From the NCBI GenBank assembly GCA_018062725.1, contig JAGORP010000002.1:1-58048 (forward strand): a DNA stretch of 58,048 bases. Direction: 5' to 3'. Positions 24,876 through 33,543 of the stretch are shown here, one piece after another. The position numbers and the translations under genes are program-made. The notes below the pieces were generated by a model. It saw only the letters and a list, made by a program, of their open reading frames with translations. It had not been told where the DNA came from and searched no databases. The stretch is from Flavobacterium sp. (GTDB lineage: Bacteria > Bacteroidota > Bacteroidia > Flavobacteriales > Flavobacteriaceae). The first letter of the stretch is position 1; each line of letters begins with the position of its first letter.

Positions 24876-26303
24876 TTACAGAGAAAGTTTTTTGTTGATA
24901 TCGTCAACAAACTTTTTAAATTGCTTATCTGTCGAAACCAAGTTGTCAACCGTTTTGCAGGCATGTAAAACCGTTGCGTGATCTCTGTCTCCAATTTGTG
25001 AACCAATATTAGCTAAAGAAGCTTTGGTAAATTTTTTGGCAAAAAACATCGCTAACTGGCGTGCTTGCACGACGTGGCGTTTTCTAGTCGGCGATTGTAA
25101 CGTATCTACATCCAACTGGAAATAATCGGAAACTACTTTTTGAATGTAATCTATCGAAATTTCGCGTTTCACATTTTTTACAAACTTCTCCACTACTTGT
25201 TTGGCTAAATCAATCGTTACTTCTTTTTTATTAAAGGACGATTGAGCGATTAGCGAAATAATAGCGCCTTCTAGTTCACGTACATTCGATTTGATGTTAC
25301 GAGCAACATATTCAATGATGTCTTCCGGCATTTCTACACCGTCACGATACAAGATGTTCTTCAAAATAGAAACTCTGGTCTCGTAATCCGGTTGGTGTAA
25401 CTCGGCAGATAATCCCCATTTGAAACGCGATAACAAACGTTGTTCGATATCTTGCATGTCAACAGGGGCTTTGTCGGAAGTTAAGATCACTTGTTTTCCG
25501 TTTTGGTGCAAATGATTGAAGATGTGGAAGAATACGTCTTGTGTTCCTGTCTTTCCTGAAAGGAATTGTACGTCGTCAATAATTAATACATCAATCAATT
25601 GGTAGAAATGAATAAAATCATTTCGTGTATTTTTTTTCACCGAATCGATATATTGTTGCGTGAAAATTTCAGCCGAAATATATAAAACGGTTTTATCTGG
25701 GTATTTGTCTTTAATTTCTACACCAATAGCATGCGCTAAGTGTGTTTTTCCTAATCCAACGCCACCAAAAATCAATAGTGGATTGAAAGAAGTTCCTCCT
25801 GGTTTATTGGCAACAGCCATACCTGCACTTCTCGCTAATCGGTTAGAATCCCCTTCTAGGAAATTGTCAAAACTATAATTAGCATTTAGCTGCGATTCGA
25901 TTTTGATGTTTCGAATCCCAGGGATAATAAACGGATTTTTTAACTCTGGATTTTTTTGTTGCACGGGAACGTCAATTTCCTGGGTTTTTACAGGTTGACG
26001 GGTAGCACTTGGTAACTGCTCGGTAAATGGAAGTTTGTTGCCATAAGTATTTTCCATTTTAATTTTATACAGTAACTTCGCGTTTTTACCAAGTTCTTTT
26101 TGCAAGGCCACTTTTAACAATTTAACATAGTGTTCTTCTAACCATTCATAGAAGAATTTACTAGGCACCTGAATATAAAGCGCATTGTCTGTAAGCTCAA
26201 CCGACTTGATTGGTTCAAACCAAGTTTTGTATGCTTGTTCCTGAATATTATCCTTTATGAATAGTAGACAGTTCTCCCAGACCGATTCCGCAGTTTTGTT
26301 CAT
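24876..26303 (-). CDS. dnaA: Chromosomal replication initiator DnaA
   Basis: AAA+ initiator that binds DnaA boxes and opens the replication origin. From the ATG at 26303 it has 475 residues (MNKTAESVWENCL). An upstream in-frame ATG at 26312 would add three residues, but the shorter form fits the family start. Domain I spans about 1-75. A Gln/Pro-rich linker follows. The AAA+ core has Walker A GGVGLGKT near 180-187 and Walker B LIIDDVQF near 240-247. Domain IV carries the DNA-binding signature DRDHATVLHACK near the C-terminus. The 198 bases between dnaA and the divergent thioesterase gene are AT-rich and hold no DnaA-box cluster. Confidence 0.97.
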   Translation of the reverse strand: MNKTAESVWENCLLFIKDNIQEQAYKTWFEPIKSVELTDNALYIQVPSKFFYEWLEEHYVKLLKVALQKELGKNAKLLYKIKMENTYGNKLPFTEQLPSATRQPVKTQEIDVPVQQKNPELKNPFIIPGIRNIKIESQLNANYSFDNFLEGDSNRLARSAGMAVANKPGGTSFNPLLIFGGVGLGKTHLAHAIGVEIKDKYPDKTVLYISAEIFTQQYIDSVKKNTRNDFIHFYQLIDVLIIDDVQFLSGKTGTQDVFFHIFNHLHQNGKQVILTSDKAPVDMQDIEQRLLSRFKWGLSAELHQPDYETRVSILKNILYRDGVEMPEDIIEYVARNIKSNVRELEGAIISLIAQSSFNKKEVTIDLAKQVVEKFVKNVKREISIDYIQKVVSDYFQLDVDTLQSPTRKRHVVQARQLAMFFAKKFTKASLANIGSQIGDRDHATVLHACKTVDNLVSTDKQFKKFVDDINKKLSL

Positions 26304-26357
26304 TATGTGCATTCTAATTTGTTAATTTATTAAGGTTTTACTTGATAAAAATACGGT

Positions 26358-26386
26358 CAAGTATATGGATGAATTGGGATAGCAAA
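26358..26386 (-). promoter_or_regulatory. Possible promoter for dnaA
   Basis: On the minus strand, TTTG (26386-26383), 17 bases, then TATACTTG (26365-26358), one mismatch from TAnnTTTG. The leader would be about 45 bases. Confidence 0.4.
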
Positions 26387-26501
26387 TATGACTTATAAAA
26401 TCTTTAAAAAAAAATATTTTTCATATTGATTTTATAAAAAAATTGTTGTAAAGAAGTTTATTGGGGTTACGAGAGTATTAATTTTTTGTTACGAAATAGA
26501 G

Positions 26502-26903
26502 ATGAAAATTCATGAAATAAAGGTTAGAGTTCGGTATGCAGAAACCGATCAAATGGCAGTAGTTTATCACGGAAATTACGCTCAATATTTTGAGATGGGG
26601 CGCGTGGAATGGTTGAGAAACCTAGGGATTTCCTACAAATGGATGGAAGAAAACGGGATCATGCTGCCCTTGGTTTCTTTAACGATGAATTATAAGAAGC
26701 CGGCGCGTTATGATGACTTGTTAACAATACGAACTATTTTCAAAAGTCAGACTTCTGTAAAGATAGAATTTGATTATGAGGTTTATAATGAAGTGAACGA
26801 GTTGTTAACAACTGGGAACTCCATTTTGGTGTTTGTAGAGGTCAAAACAGGGCGTCCCGTTTTGCCTCCAGATTATGTAAAAGAGTTGATAAAGGAAAAT
26901 TAG
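26502..26903 (+). CDS. Acyl-CoA thioesterase, YbgC/4HBT family
   Basis: Hotdog-fold thioesterase of 133 residues that should hydrolyse acyl-CoA or acyl-carrier thioesters. The family block VRYAETDQMAVVYHGNYAQY near residues 10-29 includes catalytic Asp17 and His23, and the strand FMGRVEW-type sequence follows as YFEMGRVEWLRNLG. It is the size of E. coli YbgC, but the Tol-Pal genes that accompany ybgC there are not seen here. It overlaps the convergent membrane-protein gene by 4 bases at its stop codon. Confidence 0.92.
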   Translation: MKIHEIKVRVRYAETDQMAVVYHGNYAQYFEMGRVEWLRNLGISYKWMEENGIMLPLVSLTMNYKKPARYDDLLTIRTIFKSQTSVKIEFDYEVYNEVNELLTTGNSILVFVEVKTGRPVLPPDYVKELIKEN

Positions 26904-28150
26904 TTTTTGAATTTATTTGTCTTTTTATATTGATATCCTGAAATGCCAAAAATGATTATAATTAATTGAAAAGGCATCATGTATCTAGAACAATTTACTG
27001 GACCTGAAACTAAAATATAGTAGAGTAAAAGAATTATGATATAATAGGTTAAATAATGTAGTTTATTAAAAATTAAAAATTTTGAGAAATAATACCATTT
27101 TAGTAAGTTGAATATAAATATTGGGATTAATAGAATGTAAACTAACGCAAATTTATTTTTAAACAAACTAAAAATAGATTTATTGGTATTTAGTATTTCT
27201 AAAAAACCTTGCTTCCCATCTTCTTTTTTAAAAAATGTCATTAAATCAAATCTTCCAGGGTCAAAAACACCTCGTATTGATGTATAGAAATGATAATAGG
27301 TGTACTTTAATAAATTTTGCTTTATTTCTTCTGAAGCGATCCCTTTGAGATATATATTTTGCTCTTTAAAATCTTTACTTTCAAAATTAGAGTCATTATA
27401 AACGGAATTTAGCCATAAGTCTGCTTTTTCTTTAGATTGCGTTGAAGATTTAAAATAATATAAATTATAGTTAATAAGGTTTATATTCTCAATTGATGAA
27501 AAATGCTTGTACCCGGTTCTGTATTCGTTGAAATTTAAATACAATTGTAAAACTAGGATAGGAATAAATAGCCACAGACTAAAAACTCTTTTTTTAAATA
27601 GGTAAAATGAAAAGAAAAGAAAATTAATATATATAAACGGATAAAATATAGGTTTTGTAAAGGCTAAGAGTAAGGTTATGATTTGAATATAGGCAAAATT
27701 CTTACTACTCCAATCTTGAATTATCAACCAAAACAATGTGGTTAGAAGCAGCATTACTAACCATTCAGACATTATTAATTGGGTATAAATAAAGATCGAA
27801 GGCGTAAAAATTACAAGAGAAAGATGTTTTTTTTGAAAATCAATCCCGTAAAAATTTAGAATTTTAAGAAAAATATAAAAATTTAAAACACCGAAAATGG
27901 TTTGAACTACTAAGGTAAATAAGGTGTTAAACTTTAAAAATAAGGATAAAAAAAGAGGGTAAAAAAAAGGTCTTTTGGTGTCTTGAAAAGTAAAATGAGT
28001 AAGTTGTTTGCCTACTTGAATGTATTCGTAAGAATCGGATAAATGATAAATTTTAGATAGAATTCTAAAAATTAAAAACAATGTGAAAATCAAAAATATT
28101 GTTGCTAATATTTTTTTTTCCTTTTGGTTTATCACTTTGTTTACAATCAT
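26900..28150 (-). CDS. Polytopic membrane protein, probable GT-C type glycosyltransferase
   Basis: Very hydrophobic 416-residue protein with about ten membrane helices. The first loop has SDSYEYIQVGKQL followed by KRPFFYPLFLSLF, which resembles the acidic first loop of GT-C glycosyltransferases that use lipid-linked sugars. I cannot name a family with confidence. A hydrophilic loop (about 215-300) lies late in the chain. It starts 3 bases after the stop of the FAD oxidoreductase, so the two are translated from one transcript. Its base composition and codon use are markedly more AT-rich than the housekeeping genes on either side, which suggests accessory DNA. Confidence 0.6.
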   Translation of the reverse strand: MIVNKVINQKEKKILATIFLIFTLFLIFRILSKIYHLSDSYEYIQVGKQLTHFTFQDTKRPFFYPLFLSLFLKFNTLFTLVVQTIFGVLNFYIFLKILNFYGIDFQKKHLSLVIFTPSIFIYTQLIMSEWLVMLLLTTLFWLIIQDWSSKNFAYIQIITLLLAFTKPIFYPFIYINFLFFSFYLFKKRVFSLWLFIPILVLQLYLNFNEYRTGYKHFSSIENINLINYNLYYFKSSTQSKEKADLWLNSVYNDSNFESKDFKEQNIYLKGIASEEIKQNLLKYTYYHFYTSIRGVFDPGRFDLMTFFKKEDGKQGFLEILNTNKSIFSLFKNKFALVYILLIPIFIFNLLKWYYFSKFLIFNKLHYLTYYIIILLLYYILVSGPVNCSRYMMPFQLIIIIFGISGYQYKKTNKFKN

Positions 28151-28153
28151 GAA

Positions 28154-29713
28154 TTAGGTTTTAGATTGCTCTTCATGATATTCTTCTTCGGTGTTAATAG
28201 ACCAAATATTTTCCTTGTCAGAAACATTATTTTTTATGTTTTGAACTGATTTCATTGCGGTTAGCATCGAATGATCCTGATTGTTGTACTTGTGCATACC
28301 GTTTCTTCCAACTAAAAATAAATTTTCAAATGTATTTGTAAAATTTTTGATAGTGTCAAATTCAGAATAAGTGCCAAAATAGGCAGGATACGTTTTAGGG
28401 ACTCTTATGACTTTTGAATCTGAAACTTCATTTTTGTCATTGATGAAGCCTAATTGTATCATTTCATCAATGGCAAGATCTACCAAAGAATCATTTGTTT
28501 TATTCCATAAATCATCGGTAATATTGCAAAAATATTCTAATCCAACCCAAGTTTTAGTGTTGTCTTTAACCATAAAAGGACTCCAATTGTTGAAAATTTG
28601 AAGTCTACCAACTTTTACATAATTTTCTTGAATATAAATCCAATTATCCTCCAAATCATGATTGATAGTGTCGAGTAATAATCCAACAGTTATAAAATCC
28701 CTATACAGTAAACCATCGGAAACTTTTTTTACATCTTCAGGAATGTTGCAATTAAAAGAATTAATTAACTCGTTTACAGGCATGGTTGAAATACAGTAAT
28801 CTAATGGTATAATTTCTGTTTGGTTGGTTAATGCGTTTTCAATTTGAACATTTTTTACTTTATTATTTTCAAAATTGATAGCCGTAACTTTAGAGTTTTG
28901 TTTTAAAATACCTCCTTTTTCCTGGATTTTGTCCGCTACAACTTCCCACATTTGTCCCGGACCATATTTTGGGTATAAAAAATACTCAATCAGTGATGTT
29001 TCAGTATCTTTTTGTTGAATAGTTTTTTTATTGAGCTTTAATGATTTTTTTAAAGCGTTTAGCAACGTTTTTGTAACCGATAATCCTCTTATTCTTTGTG
29101 CTCCCCATTCGGCGCTAATTTCATTGCAAGGTACTCCCCACACTTTTTCGGTGTAGTCTTTAAAAAAAGTTTTGTATAAACGGTTTCCGAAACGATTAAT
29201 AAAAAAATCTTCTAATGTTAAAACATTTTTTATGGGAAATATAACCGCTTGGATGTAACTAAATCCGATTAAAATGGAATTTAAAAAACCTAAATTTTGT
29301 AAGGTTTCAAAGTTTAGTGAAATCGGGTAATTAAAAAATTTTTGGTTATAATAAATTCTCGATTTTCTCTTTCTTACCAGTAGGATATTGTCAAGATTAT
29401 TATCGGAATCATCATTTTTTGAGATTTCAATACTCTTGTTTTGATTGTGATAGGTAATGCTTAATTCTTTTTCTTCAGAATAAATAGGCAAAATGTCTTG
29501 CCACCATTGCATTACTTCATCAGATTTTGAAAAAAAGCGATGTCCGCCAATATCAATTCTGTTTCCATTTTGCGTTTCTGTTCTTGAAATACCACCCCAA
29601 AAAGCGCTCATTTCAATAACTACAGGCTGAATGTCAGTGTTTTTTAAAAATTCATAGGCTGCCGTTAATCCTGCTGGGCCTCCTCCAATAATTAAAGCTG
29701 TTTTTTTACTCAT
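28154..29713 (-). CDS. FAD-dependent oxidoreductase (protoporphyrinogen oxidase / UDP-galactopyranose mutase-like)
   Basis: Flavoprotein of 519 residues. It has the dinucleotide-binding motif [15 protein letters not shown] (about 8-22), GGISRTE and [12 protein letters not shown] in the substrate region, and a C-terminal FAD motif [23 protein letters not shown] (quoted here only by its core [15 protein letters not shown]). This form is common in surface-polysaccharide clusters. True UDP-galactopyranose mutases are shorter, so the reaction is unknown. Nearby membrane proteins with GT-C features suggest that it modifies a sugar or lipid carrier (inference). A candidate TAnnTTTG promoter precedes it. 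Confidence 0.8.
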   Translation of the reverse strand: MSKKTALIIGGGPAGLTAAYEFLKNTDIQPVVIEMSAFWGGISRTETQNGNRIDIGGHRFFSKSDEVMQWWQDILPIYSEEKELSITYHNQNKSIEISKNDDSDNNLDNILLVRKRKSRIYYNQKFFNYPISLNFETLQNLGFLNSILIGFSYIQAVIFPIKNVLTLEDFFINRFGNRLYKTFFKDYTEKVWGVPCNEISAEWGAQRIRGLSVTKTLLNALKKSLKLNKKTIQQKDTETSLIEYFLYPKYGPGQMWEVVADKIQEKGGILKQNSKVTAINFENNKVKNVQIENALTNQTEIIPLDYCISTMPVNELINSFNCNIPEDVKKVSDGLLYRDFITVGLLLDTINHDLEDNWIYIQENYVKVGRLQIFNNWSPFMVKDNTKTWVGLEYFCNITDDLWNKTNDSLVDLAIDEMIQLGFINDKNEVSDSKVIRVPKTYPAYFGTYSEFDTIKNFTNTFENLFLVGRNGMHKYNNQDHSMLTAMKSVQNIKNNVSDKENIWSINTEEEYHEEQSKT

Positions 29714-29731
29714 TATCTATTTTGAAAAAAG

Positions 29732-29739
29732 CAAAAATA
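29732..29739 (-). promoter_or_regulatory. Possible -7 box for the FAD oxidoreductase / membrane-protein pair
   Basis: TATTTTTG on the minus strand fits TAnnTTTG, 19 bases before the start codon. No TTG lies at the expected -33 spacing. Confidence 0.4.
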
Positions 29740-29832
29740 GATTAAAAATATCAATTTTTCATTTTTCTTCCCCAAGTTCGCAGAAGTTGAGAGTCTTTTA
29801 TTTTAAAGGCGTTCTCTTTAAAAGATAAATGC

Positions 29833-31152
29833 TTAATACTTACTTCTTAGTATAATTTTTGAAATAAAATAACCGATCAAAACATATCCTAATAATGCAA
29901 AAGGCATATACCAAGTAATGAAATTGATGTGAGTGTGAATATAAGAATGGCTTTTAAATAAAATAAACCATGACATTGGTGCTAATATTGAAGCCCAGAA
30001 CATAATGATTAAGGCTGTTAATTTGTTTTTTGTTTCAAAAACTGTATTTATCTTGTTTTGAAAGTAAAAATAAAGGATCGTGCTAACGCCAAAAAAAAGT
30101 ATAAAATGTAAATAGGTGACTTCTAATCCAATTCCATTTTTGGTTTTGTAACTGTATATAAAACCATTTAAGTACAATTGTATAACTTCCCAAATGGTAC
30201 TTTTCATCGAATTAAAATAAACCAAACCTTCGTGTTTGTTAGGATCATCGTAAGATCGTCTTAACATTGTTTGATAAATGTAGTCAAAGCCTTCTAAGTT
30301 TTCGTATTTTTTGCTTAGTCTTGAAATTTGAAAGATTAAAATCACAATGCTGAATAAAAAACCTGAAATAGCACCAGCCGACATCTTTAAAAATAGAATA
30401 ATTGTTTTTTTGTATTCCCATTTATTTAAAAAATGATAAAAAATAAGCGGAATAGTAAACATAATTAAAGTGGTGGTTATGTATTCATAACCAGTTAGAA
30501 AACACTTGATGAAGACTACTATTGAAGAATATAAAAACAACTTTTTAGGGTCTATTGAAATGCTGTCTTTTTTGTCTAAATAAAATAGCATAAAAACAAA
30601 AGGCAAATAAAAACTACCTAAATTCCAAAAGAGTTTGTCGCTAAAAACAATAATCCAAATACTAGTTATAATTAGAAATAATGTAATTGTTGAAGTAATT
30701 ATTCCGAAATGTTTTTTTACCCATTTTAAAAAAAATAAAAAAACCAATGCTGTTGTTAATGCAGTCAAGAAATGAAAAAAAGCGAGCTTTGTTGTGTTGT
30801 CAAAAGGCAAAATAGAGTTTAAAACACCAAAAATCATTGCTTGCCCTCCAATTTGACTTTGATAAACCGTAAAGTCATTTAAACGGATTTCACTTTTGGT
30901 TAAATACATTTTTTCATGGTCATAATTGGGATCTCCCCATGGACCAAAAAAACCTGTTAATCCGCTAAAAGCAAGAATTCCATGCTTTTCATTAAGGGCG
31001 AGTCTTCCAAAAACTAGACCTTCTCCATCTTTTTGAAAATTTTTGGAATAGCCAGAAATAACACCAAATAAATTAGTGTAAAATACAGAAATTAAAACTA
31101 TAAATACTATAATAAAGTAAACAGTGCTGAAATGGTTTTTAGGGTTTCTCAT
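29833..31152 (-). CDS. Polytopic membrane protein of unknown function
   Basis: Hydrophobic 439-residue protein with about ten membrane segments. I do not recognise the family. The first extracytoplasmic loop (about 35-100) is long and contains DGEGLVFGRLAL and GFFGPWGDPNYDHEKMY, rich in Gly, Asp and aromatic residues, a layout seen in GT-C type glycosyltransferases and related lipid-sugar enzymes. Its neighbours, an FAD oxidoreductase and another polytopic protein, support a role in surface glycan or glycolipid assembly (inference). The DNA is strongly AT-rich, like the next two genes, and it lies 119 bases upstream of the FAD gene. Confidence 0.65.
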   Translation of the reverse strand: MRNPKNHFSTVYFIIVFIVLISVFYTNLFGVISGYSKNFQKDGEGLVFGRLALNEKHGILAFSGLTGFFGPWGDPNYDHEKMYLTKSEIRLNDFTVYQSQIGGQAMIFGVLNSILPFDNTTKLAFFHFLTALTTALVFLFFLKWVKKHFGIITSTITLFLIITSIWIIVFSDKLFWNLGSFYLPFVFMLFYLDKKDSISIDPKKLFLYSSIVVFIKCFLTGYEYITTTLIMFTIPLIFYHFLNKWEYKKTIILFLKMSAGAISGFLFSIVILIFQISRLSKKYENLEGFDYIYQTMLRRSYDDPNKHEGLVYFNSMKSTIWEVIQLYLNGFIYSYKTKNGIGLEVTYLHFILFFGVSTILYFYFQNKINTVFETKNKLTALIIMFWASILAPMSWFILFKSHSYIHTHINFITWYMPFALLGYVLIGYFISKIILRSKY

Positions 31153-31178
31153 TGCTTGTAAAGGTACTAAAATTAAGA

Positions 31179-31787
31179 TTAAACCTCTTCCACTTCCACT
31201 TCAAATAAATTAGTAAAAATGTCGAGCACCATCTCGGCATTTTTTTTTCGAGTACTAATTTCTATCTGACAATTTTCGTTCATGACTTGTGAAATGATGG
31301 TTAGGTTTTTCTCCTTAATAACACGCATCACTTTATTCATGTTTTTATAATCGAAAGTTATGGCGAAATGGACATCAATAGTTTTTTCGATAATTTCGGA
31401 AGCTTCAAGCGCGAGTTTCGCTCCTTCACGATACGCAGCAATCAATCCACCCACACCTAATTTTACCCCGCCAAAATACCGAACCACTACAACAAGCACA
31501 TTGGTAATGTCGAATGATTGAATTTGTCCATAAATGGGCATTCCAGCACTGTTATTAGGTTCGCCGTCGTCATTGGCACGGTATTGCATTTTTGTAGTGC
31601 CAATTTGATAAGCGTAACACCAATGGCGGGCCGAAAAATGTACTTTTTTAAGTTGTTCGATAAGGGGTTTTACTTCGTCTTCGGAAGTAATGGGAAAGGC
31701 ATAGCCAAAAAACTTGCTGTTTTTTTCTTTGTATAAAACTTCGGGTGAAGCTATTGCAATGGTTTTATAAGTATCGGATGAACTCAA
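31179..31787 (-). CDS. YigZ/IMPACT family protein
   Basis: Protein of 202 residues of the YigZ/IMPACT (UPF0029) family: an N-terminal domain with SKFFGYAFPITSEDEVKPL, HFSARHWCYAY and DDGEPNNSAGMPI (about 20-95), then VVRYFGGVKLGVGGLIAAYREG, and a small C-terminal ferredoxin-like domain. The function of bacterial YigZ is not settled; a link to translation control is inferred from eukaryotic IMPACT. A TACTTTTG box stands 17 bases before the start, within the gap to the HAD gene, so it may be transcribed on its own as well as from ribD. Confidence 0.92.
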   Translation of the reverse strand: MSSSDTYKTIAIASPEVLYKEKNSKFFGYAFPITSEDEVKPLIEQLKKVHFSARHWCYAYQIGTTKMQYRANDDGEPNNSAGMPIYGQIQSFDITNVLVVVVRYFGGVKLGVGGLIAAYREGAKLALEASEIIEKTIDVHFAITFDYKNMNKVMRVIKEKNLTIISQVMNENCQIEISTRKKNAEMVLDIFTNLFEVEVEEV

Positions 31788-31803
31788 TGGTTTAATTTGA
31801 GGA

Positions 31804-31811
31804 CAAAAGTA
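31804..31811 (-). promoter_or_regulatory. -7 promoter box for the yigZ-like gene
   Basis: TACTTTTG on the minus strand fits TAnnTTTG, with a leader of about 10 bases. The -33 element is weak. Confidence 0.42.
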
Positions 31812-31820
31812 TAAAATTAG

Positions 31821-32429
31821 TTAGAACGGTAATTCTTTTCTAGTAAGTAATTCGGTGACATCTTCTTTGTCTACTTGAATGTTCCAAACAGGCATGCCTA
31901 AACTGGCGGCAATATCCGTGTTTTCTTTTTTGTCGTCTATAAATAAGGTGCGACTCGGATTTAATGCGTGTTTTTTAATCACGTAGTTAAACGCTTCTAA
32001 TTCGGGTTTCCTAAAGCCAATTTCGTGTGAAAAATACACTTGTTCAAAGCATTGGTAAAACTCTCTAGCAAAGGTATAGCCTAATTTATGTTCAAATTTA
32101 GCGACTTGAATTTCATCAGAATTGCTGAGTAAAAACAATTTGTATTTATGAGAAAGACGTTGCAAAAATTCTAATCGAGCCAAAGGGAAATCGGATAATA
32201 CTTGATTCCAAGCCGCTCTTATTTCGTCTATAGAAGCATTTGGAATTAGTTTTTTGATTTCAATCATGAATTGTACTTCGGTCAGCTTGCCTTTTTCGAA
32301 CTTCTGATTTATTTTTTCAATGTCCTCATTCCAAGATTCAAGACCTAATTTTTTCAAGGCTTCTAATGAAGCTTCTTTGTTTAAATCGATAAACACGCCG
32401 CCAAAATCAAAAATAATTGTATTAATCAT
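31821..32429 (-). CDS. HAD-superfamily phosphatase, YihX-like
   Basis: Phosphatase of 202 residues with the four HAD motifs: motif I IFDFGGVFIDL (nucleophile Asp8), motif II LLSNSDE, motif III with Lys in FRKPELEAF and motif IV FIDDKKENTD. The second Asp of the usual DxD motif I is Gly10, as in YihX-type enzymes. It overlaps the end of ribD by 8 bases, so translation is coupled. This makes it a candidate for the riboflavin-pathway phosphatase that acts after RibD, a step done by various HAD enzymes in other bacteria (inference). Other sugar phosphates remain possible. Confidence 0.9.
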   Translation of the reverse strand: MINTIIFDFGGVFIDLNKEASLEALKKLGLESWNEDIEKINQKFEKGKLTEVQFMIEIKKLIPNASIDEIRAAWNQVLSDFPLARLEFLQRLSHKYKLFLLSNSDEIQVAKFEHKLGYTFAREFYQCFEQVYFSHEIGFRKPELEAFNYVIKKHALNPSRTLFIDDKKENTDIAASLGMPVWNIQVDKEDVTELLTRKELPF

Positions 32430-33429
32430 AGTTTGAATAAATTAGAAGTTGGTCACTCACTATTTTCTGCATTTCTATTTCTTTTCTGGCGAACAATGGG
32501 GCTTTTGTGCCGCTAGAAAAATAACTACTTCCTGTAAATACCCTTGCCTCGTCCCATAGATTTTCATCTATAAAAGTTTGTAAGGTTTTACTTCCGCCTT
32601 CAATAATTACCGATTGAATATTGTGTTTAAAAAGGATGCTAACAATTTGTTTGGCAACGTTTTTACGGTAATCAATATCATTGTCAGACAACAATAAAGT
32701 ACTAGCGGAACTATCAAATATAAGACTTTCTTTTGAAATTCTACAATTTTTATCTAAAACTATTCTTACAGGATTATTTCCGGTCCAATCCCGAACATCT
32801 AGTTTCGGATTGTCATCTACAACGGTTTGTGTACCTACAAGTATGGCTTGTTCTTCACTTCTCCATTTGTGAACCAATTGTCTGGAATAGGGATTTGTTA
32901 TCCAAACCGGTGCTTTTTGGTCCCGAACGGAAGGTGCAATGAATCCATCGGCTGTTTGTGCCCACTTCAAAATGATATAGGGTCTTTGTTTGTTGTGAAA
33001 GGTAAAAAAGCGTTTGTTAAGTGCATTGCATTCGTCTTCTAAAATACCAACAGTAACAGTACAGCCCGCTTCAGTTAGTTTTTTAATCCCGTTACCCGAA
33101 ACTTTGGCAAAAGGATCTACCGTTCCAATAATCACATTCGGAATCTTATGCTGAATGATTAAATCACTGCAAGGAGGGGTTTTTCCAAAATGACTGCAGG
33201 GTTCTAAGCTCACATAGATGGTGGCTTCCTTTAATAACGATTTGTTTTTTACCGAATGAATGGCATTGACTTCGGCGTGCGCTTCTCCAGCTTTTTGATG
33301 CCAACCTTCCCCGATAATTTTTCCATTATGCACAATTACACTGCCCACTAAAGGGTTTGGGTAGGTCGTGCCTAATCCGTTTTTAGCTAATTCAAGACAG
33401 CGTTTTATGTAAAGTTCGTTTGTGTTCAC
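32422..33429 (-). CDS. ribD: Bifunctional riboflavin deaminase/reductase RibD
   Basis: Deaminates and then reduces the pyrimidine intermediate of riboflavin synthesis. It has 335 residues. The N-terminal CDA-fold deaminase (about 1-145) carries the zinc motif HAEVNAI (His51, Glu53) and Cys78/Cys87 in PCSHFGKTPPC. The C-terminal reductase (about 148-335) has WITNPYSRQLVHKWR. The start is a GTG at 33429; no ATG lies near, and MNTNELYIKRCLELAKNG fits the family opening. The TAAATTTG box ends only 5 bases upstream, so the mRNA may be leaderless. It heads an operon with the HAD gene and perhaps yigZ. Confidence 0.95.
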   Translation of the reverse strand: MNTNELYIKRCLELAKNGLGTTYPNPLVGSVIVHNGKIIGEGWHQKAGEAHAEVNAIHSVKNKSLLKEATIYVSLEPCSHFGKTPPCSDLIIQHKIPNVIIGTVDPFAKVSGNGIKKLTEAGCTVTVGILEDECNALNKRFFTFHNKQRPYIILKWAQTADGFIAPSVRDQKAPVWITNPYSRQLVHKWRSEEQAILVGTQTVVDDNPKLDVRDWTGNNPVRIVLDKNCRISKESLIFDSSASTLLLSDNDIDYRKNVAKQIVSILFKHNIQSVIIEGGSKTLQTFIDENLWDEARVFTGSSYFSSGTKAPLFARKEIEMQKIVSDQLLIYSNYD

Positions 33430-33433
33430 TATA

Positions 33434-33441
33434 CAAATTTA
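33434..33441 (-). promoter_or_regulatory. -7 promoter box for ribD, implying a leaderless mRNA
   Basis: TAAATTTG on the minus strand fits TAnnTTTG and ends 5 bases before the GTG start codon. A TTTG inside the adjacent half-repeat (33460-33457) is the nearest -33 candidate, at 15 bases. Confidence 0.5.
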
Positions 33442-33450
33442 GATTTTTTT

Positions 33451-33470
33451 TAGCCACAAATTCACGAATA
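33451..33470. repeat. Half copy of the TAGCCACGAATTCACGAA repeat
   Basis: TAGCCACAAATTCACGAATA matches the arms of the inverted repeat at 11583-11645. It lies between the divergent ribD and GNAT genes. Confidence 0.55.
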
Positions 33471-33508
33471 GTCATTTTTCATTTCCATTTTATGGACATA
33501 TATCAATA

Positions 33509-33539
33509 TTGAAAATCGAAATTTCTTATTGTATCTTTG
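33509..33539 (+). promoter_or_regulatory. Promoter for the GNAT gene, implying a leaderless mRNA
   Basis: TTG at 33509-33511, 20 bases, then TATCTTTG at 33532-33539, a near-perfect Bacteroidetes promoter. The start codon at 33544 is only 4 bases beyond the box. Confidence 0.7.
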
Positions 33540-33543
33540 AAAA

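Noticed and set aside
29798..29826. TTTTAAAG/CTTTAAAA stem between the unknown membrane protein and the FAD oxidoreductase
   Set aside because: The stem is almost all A-T with no proper T tail, too weak to call a terminator.
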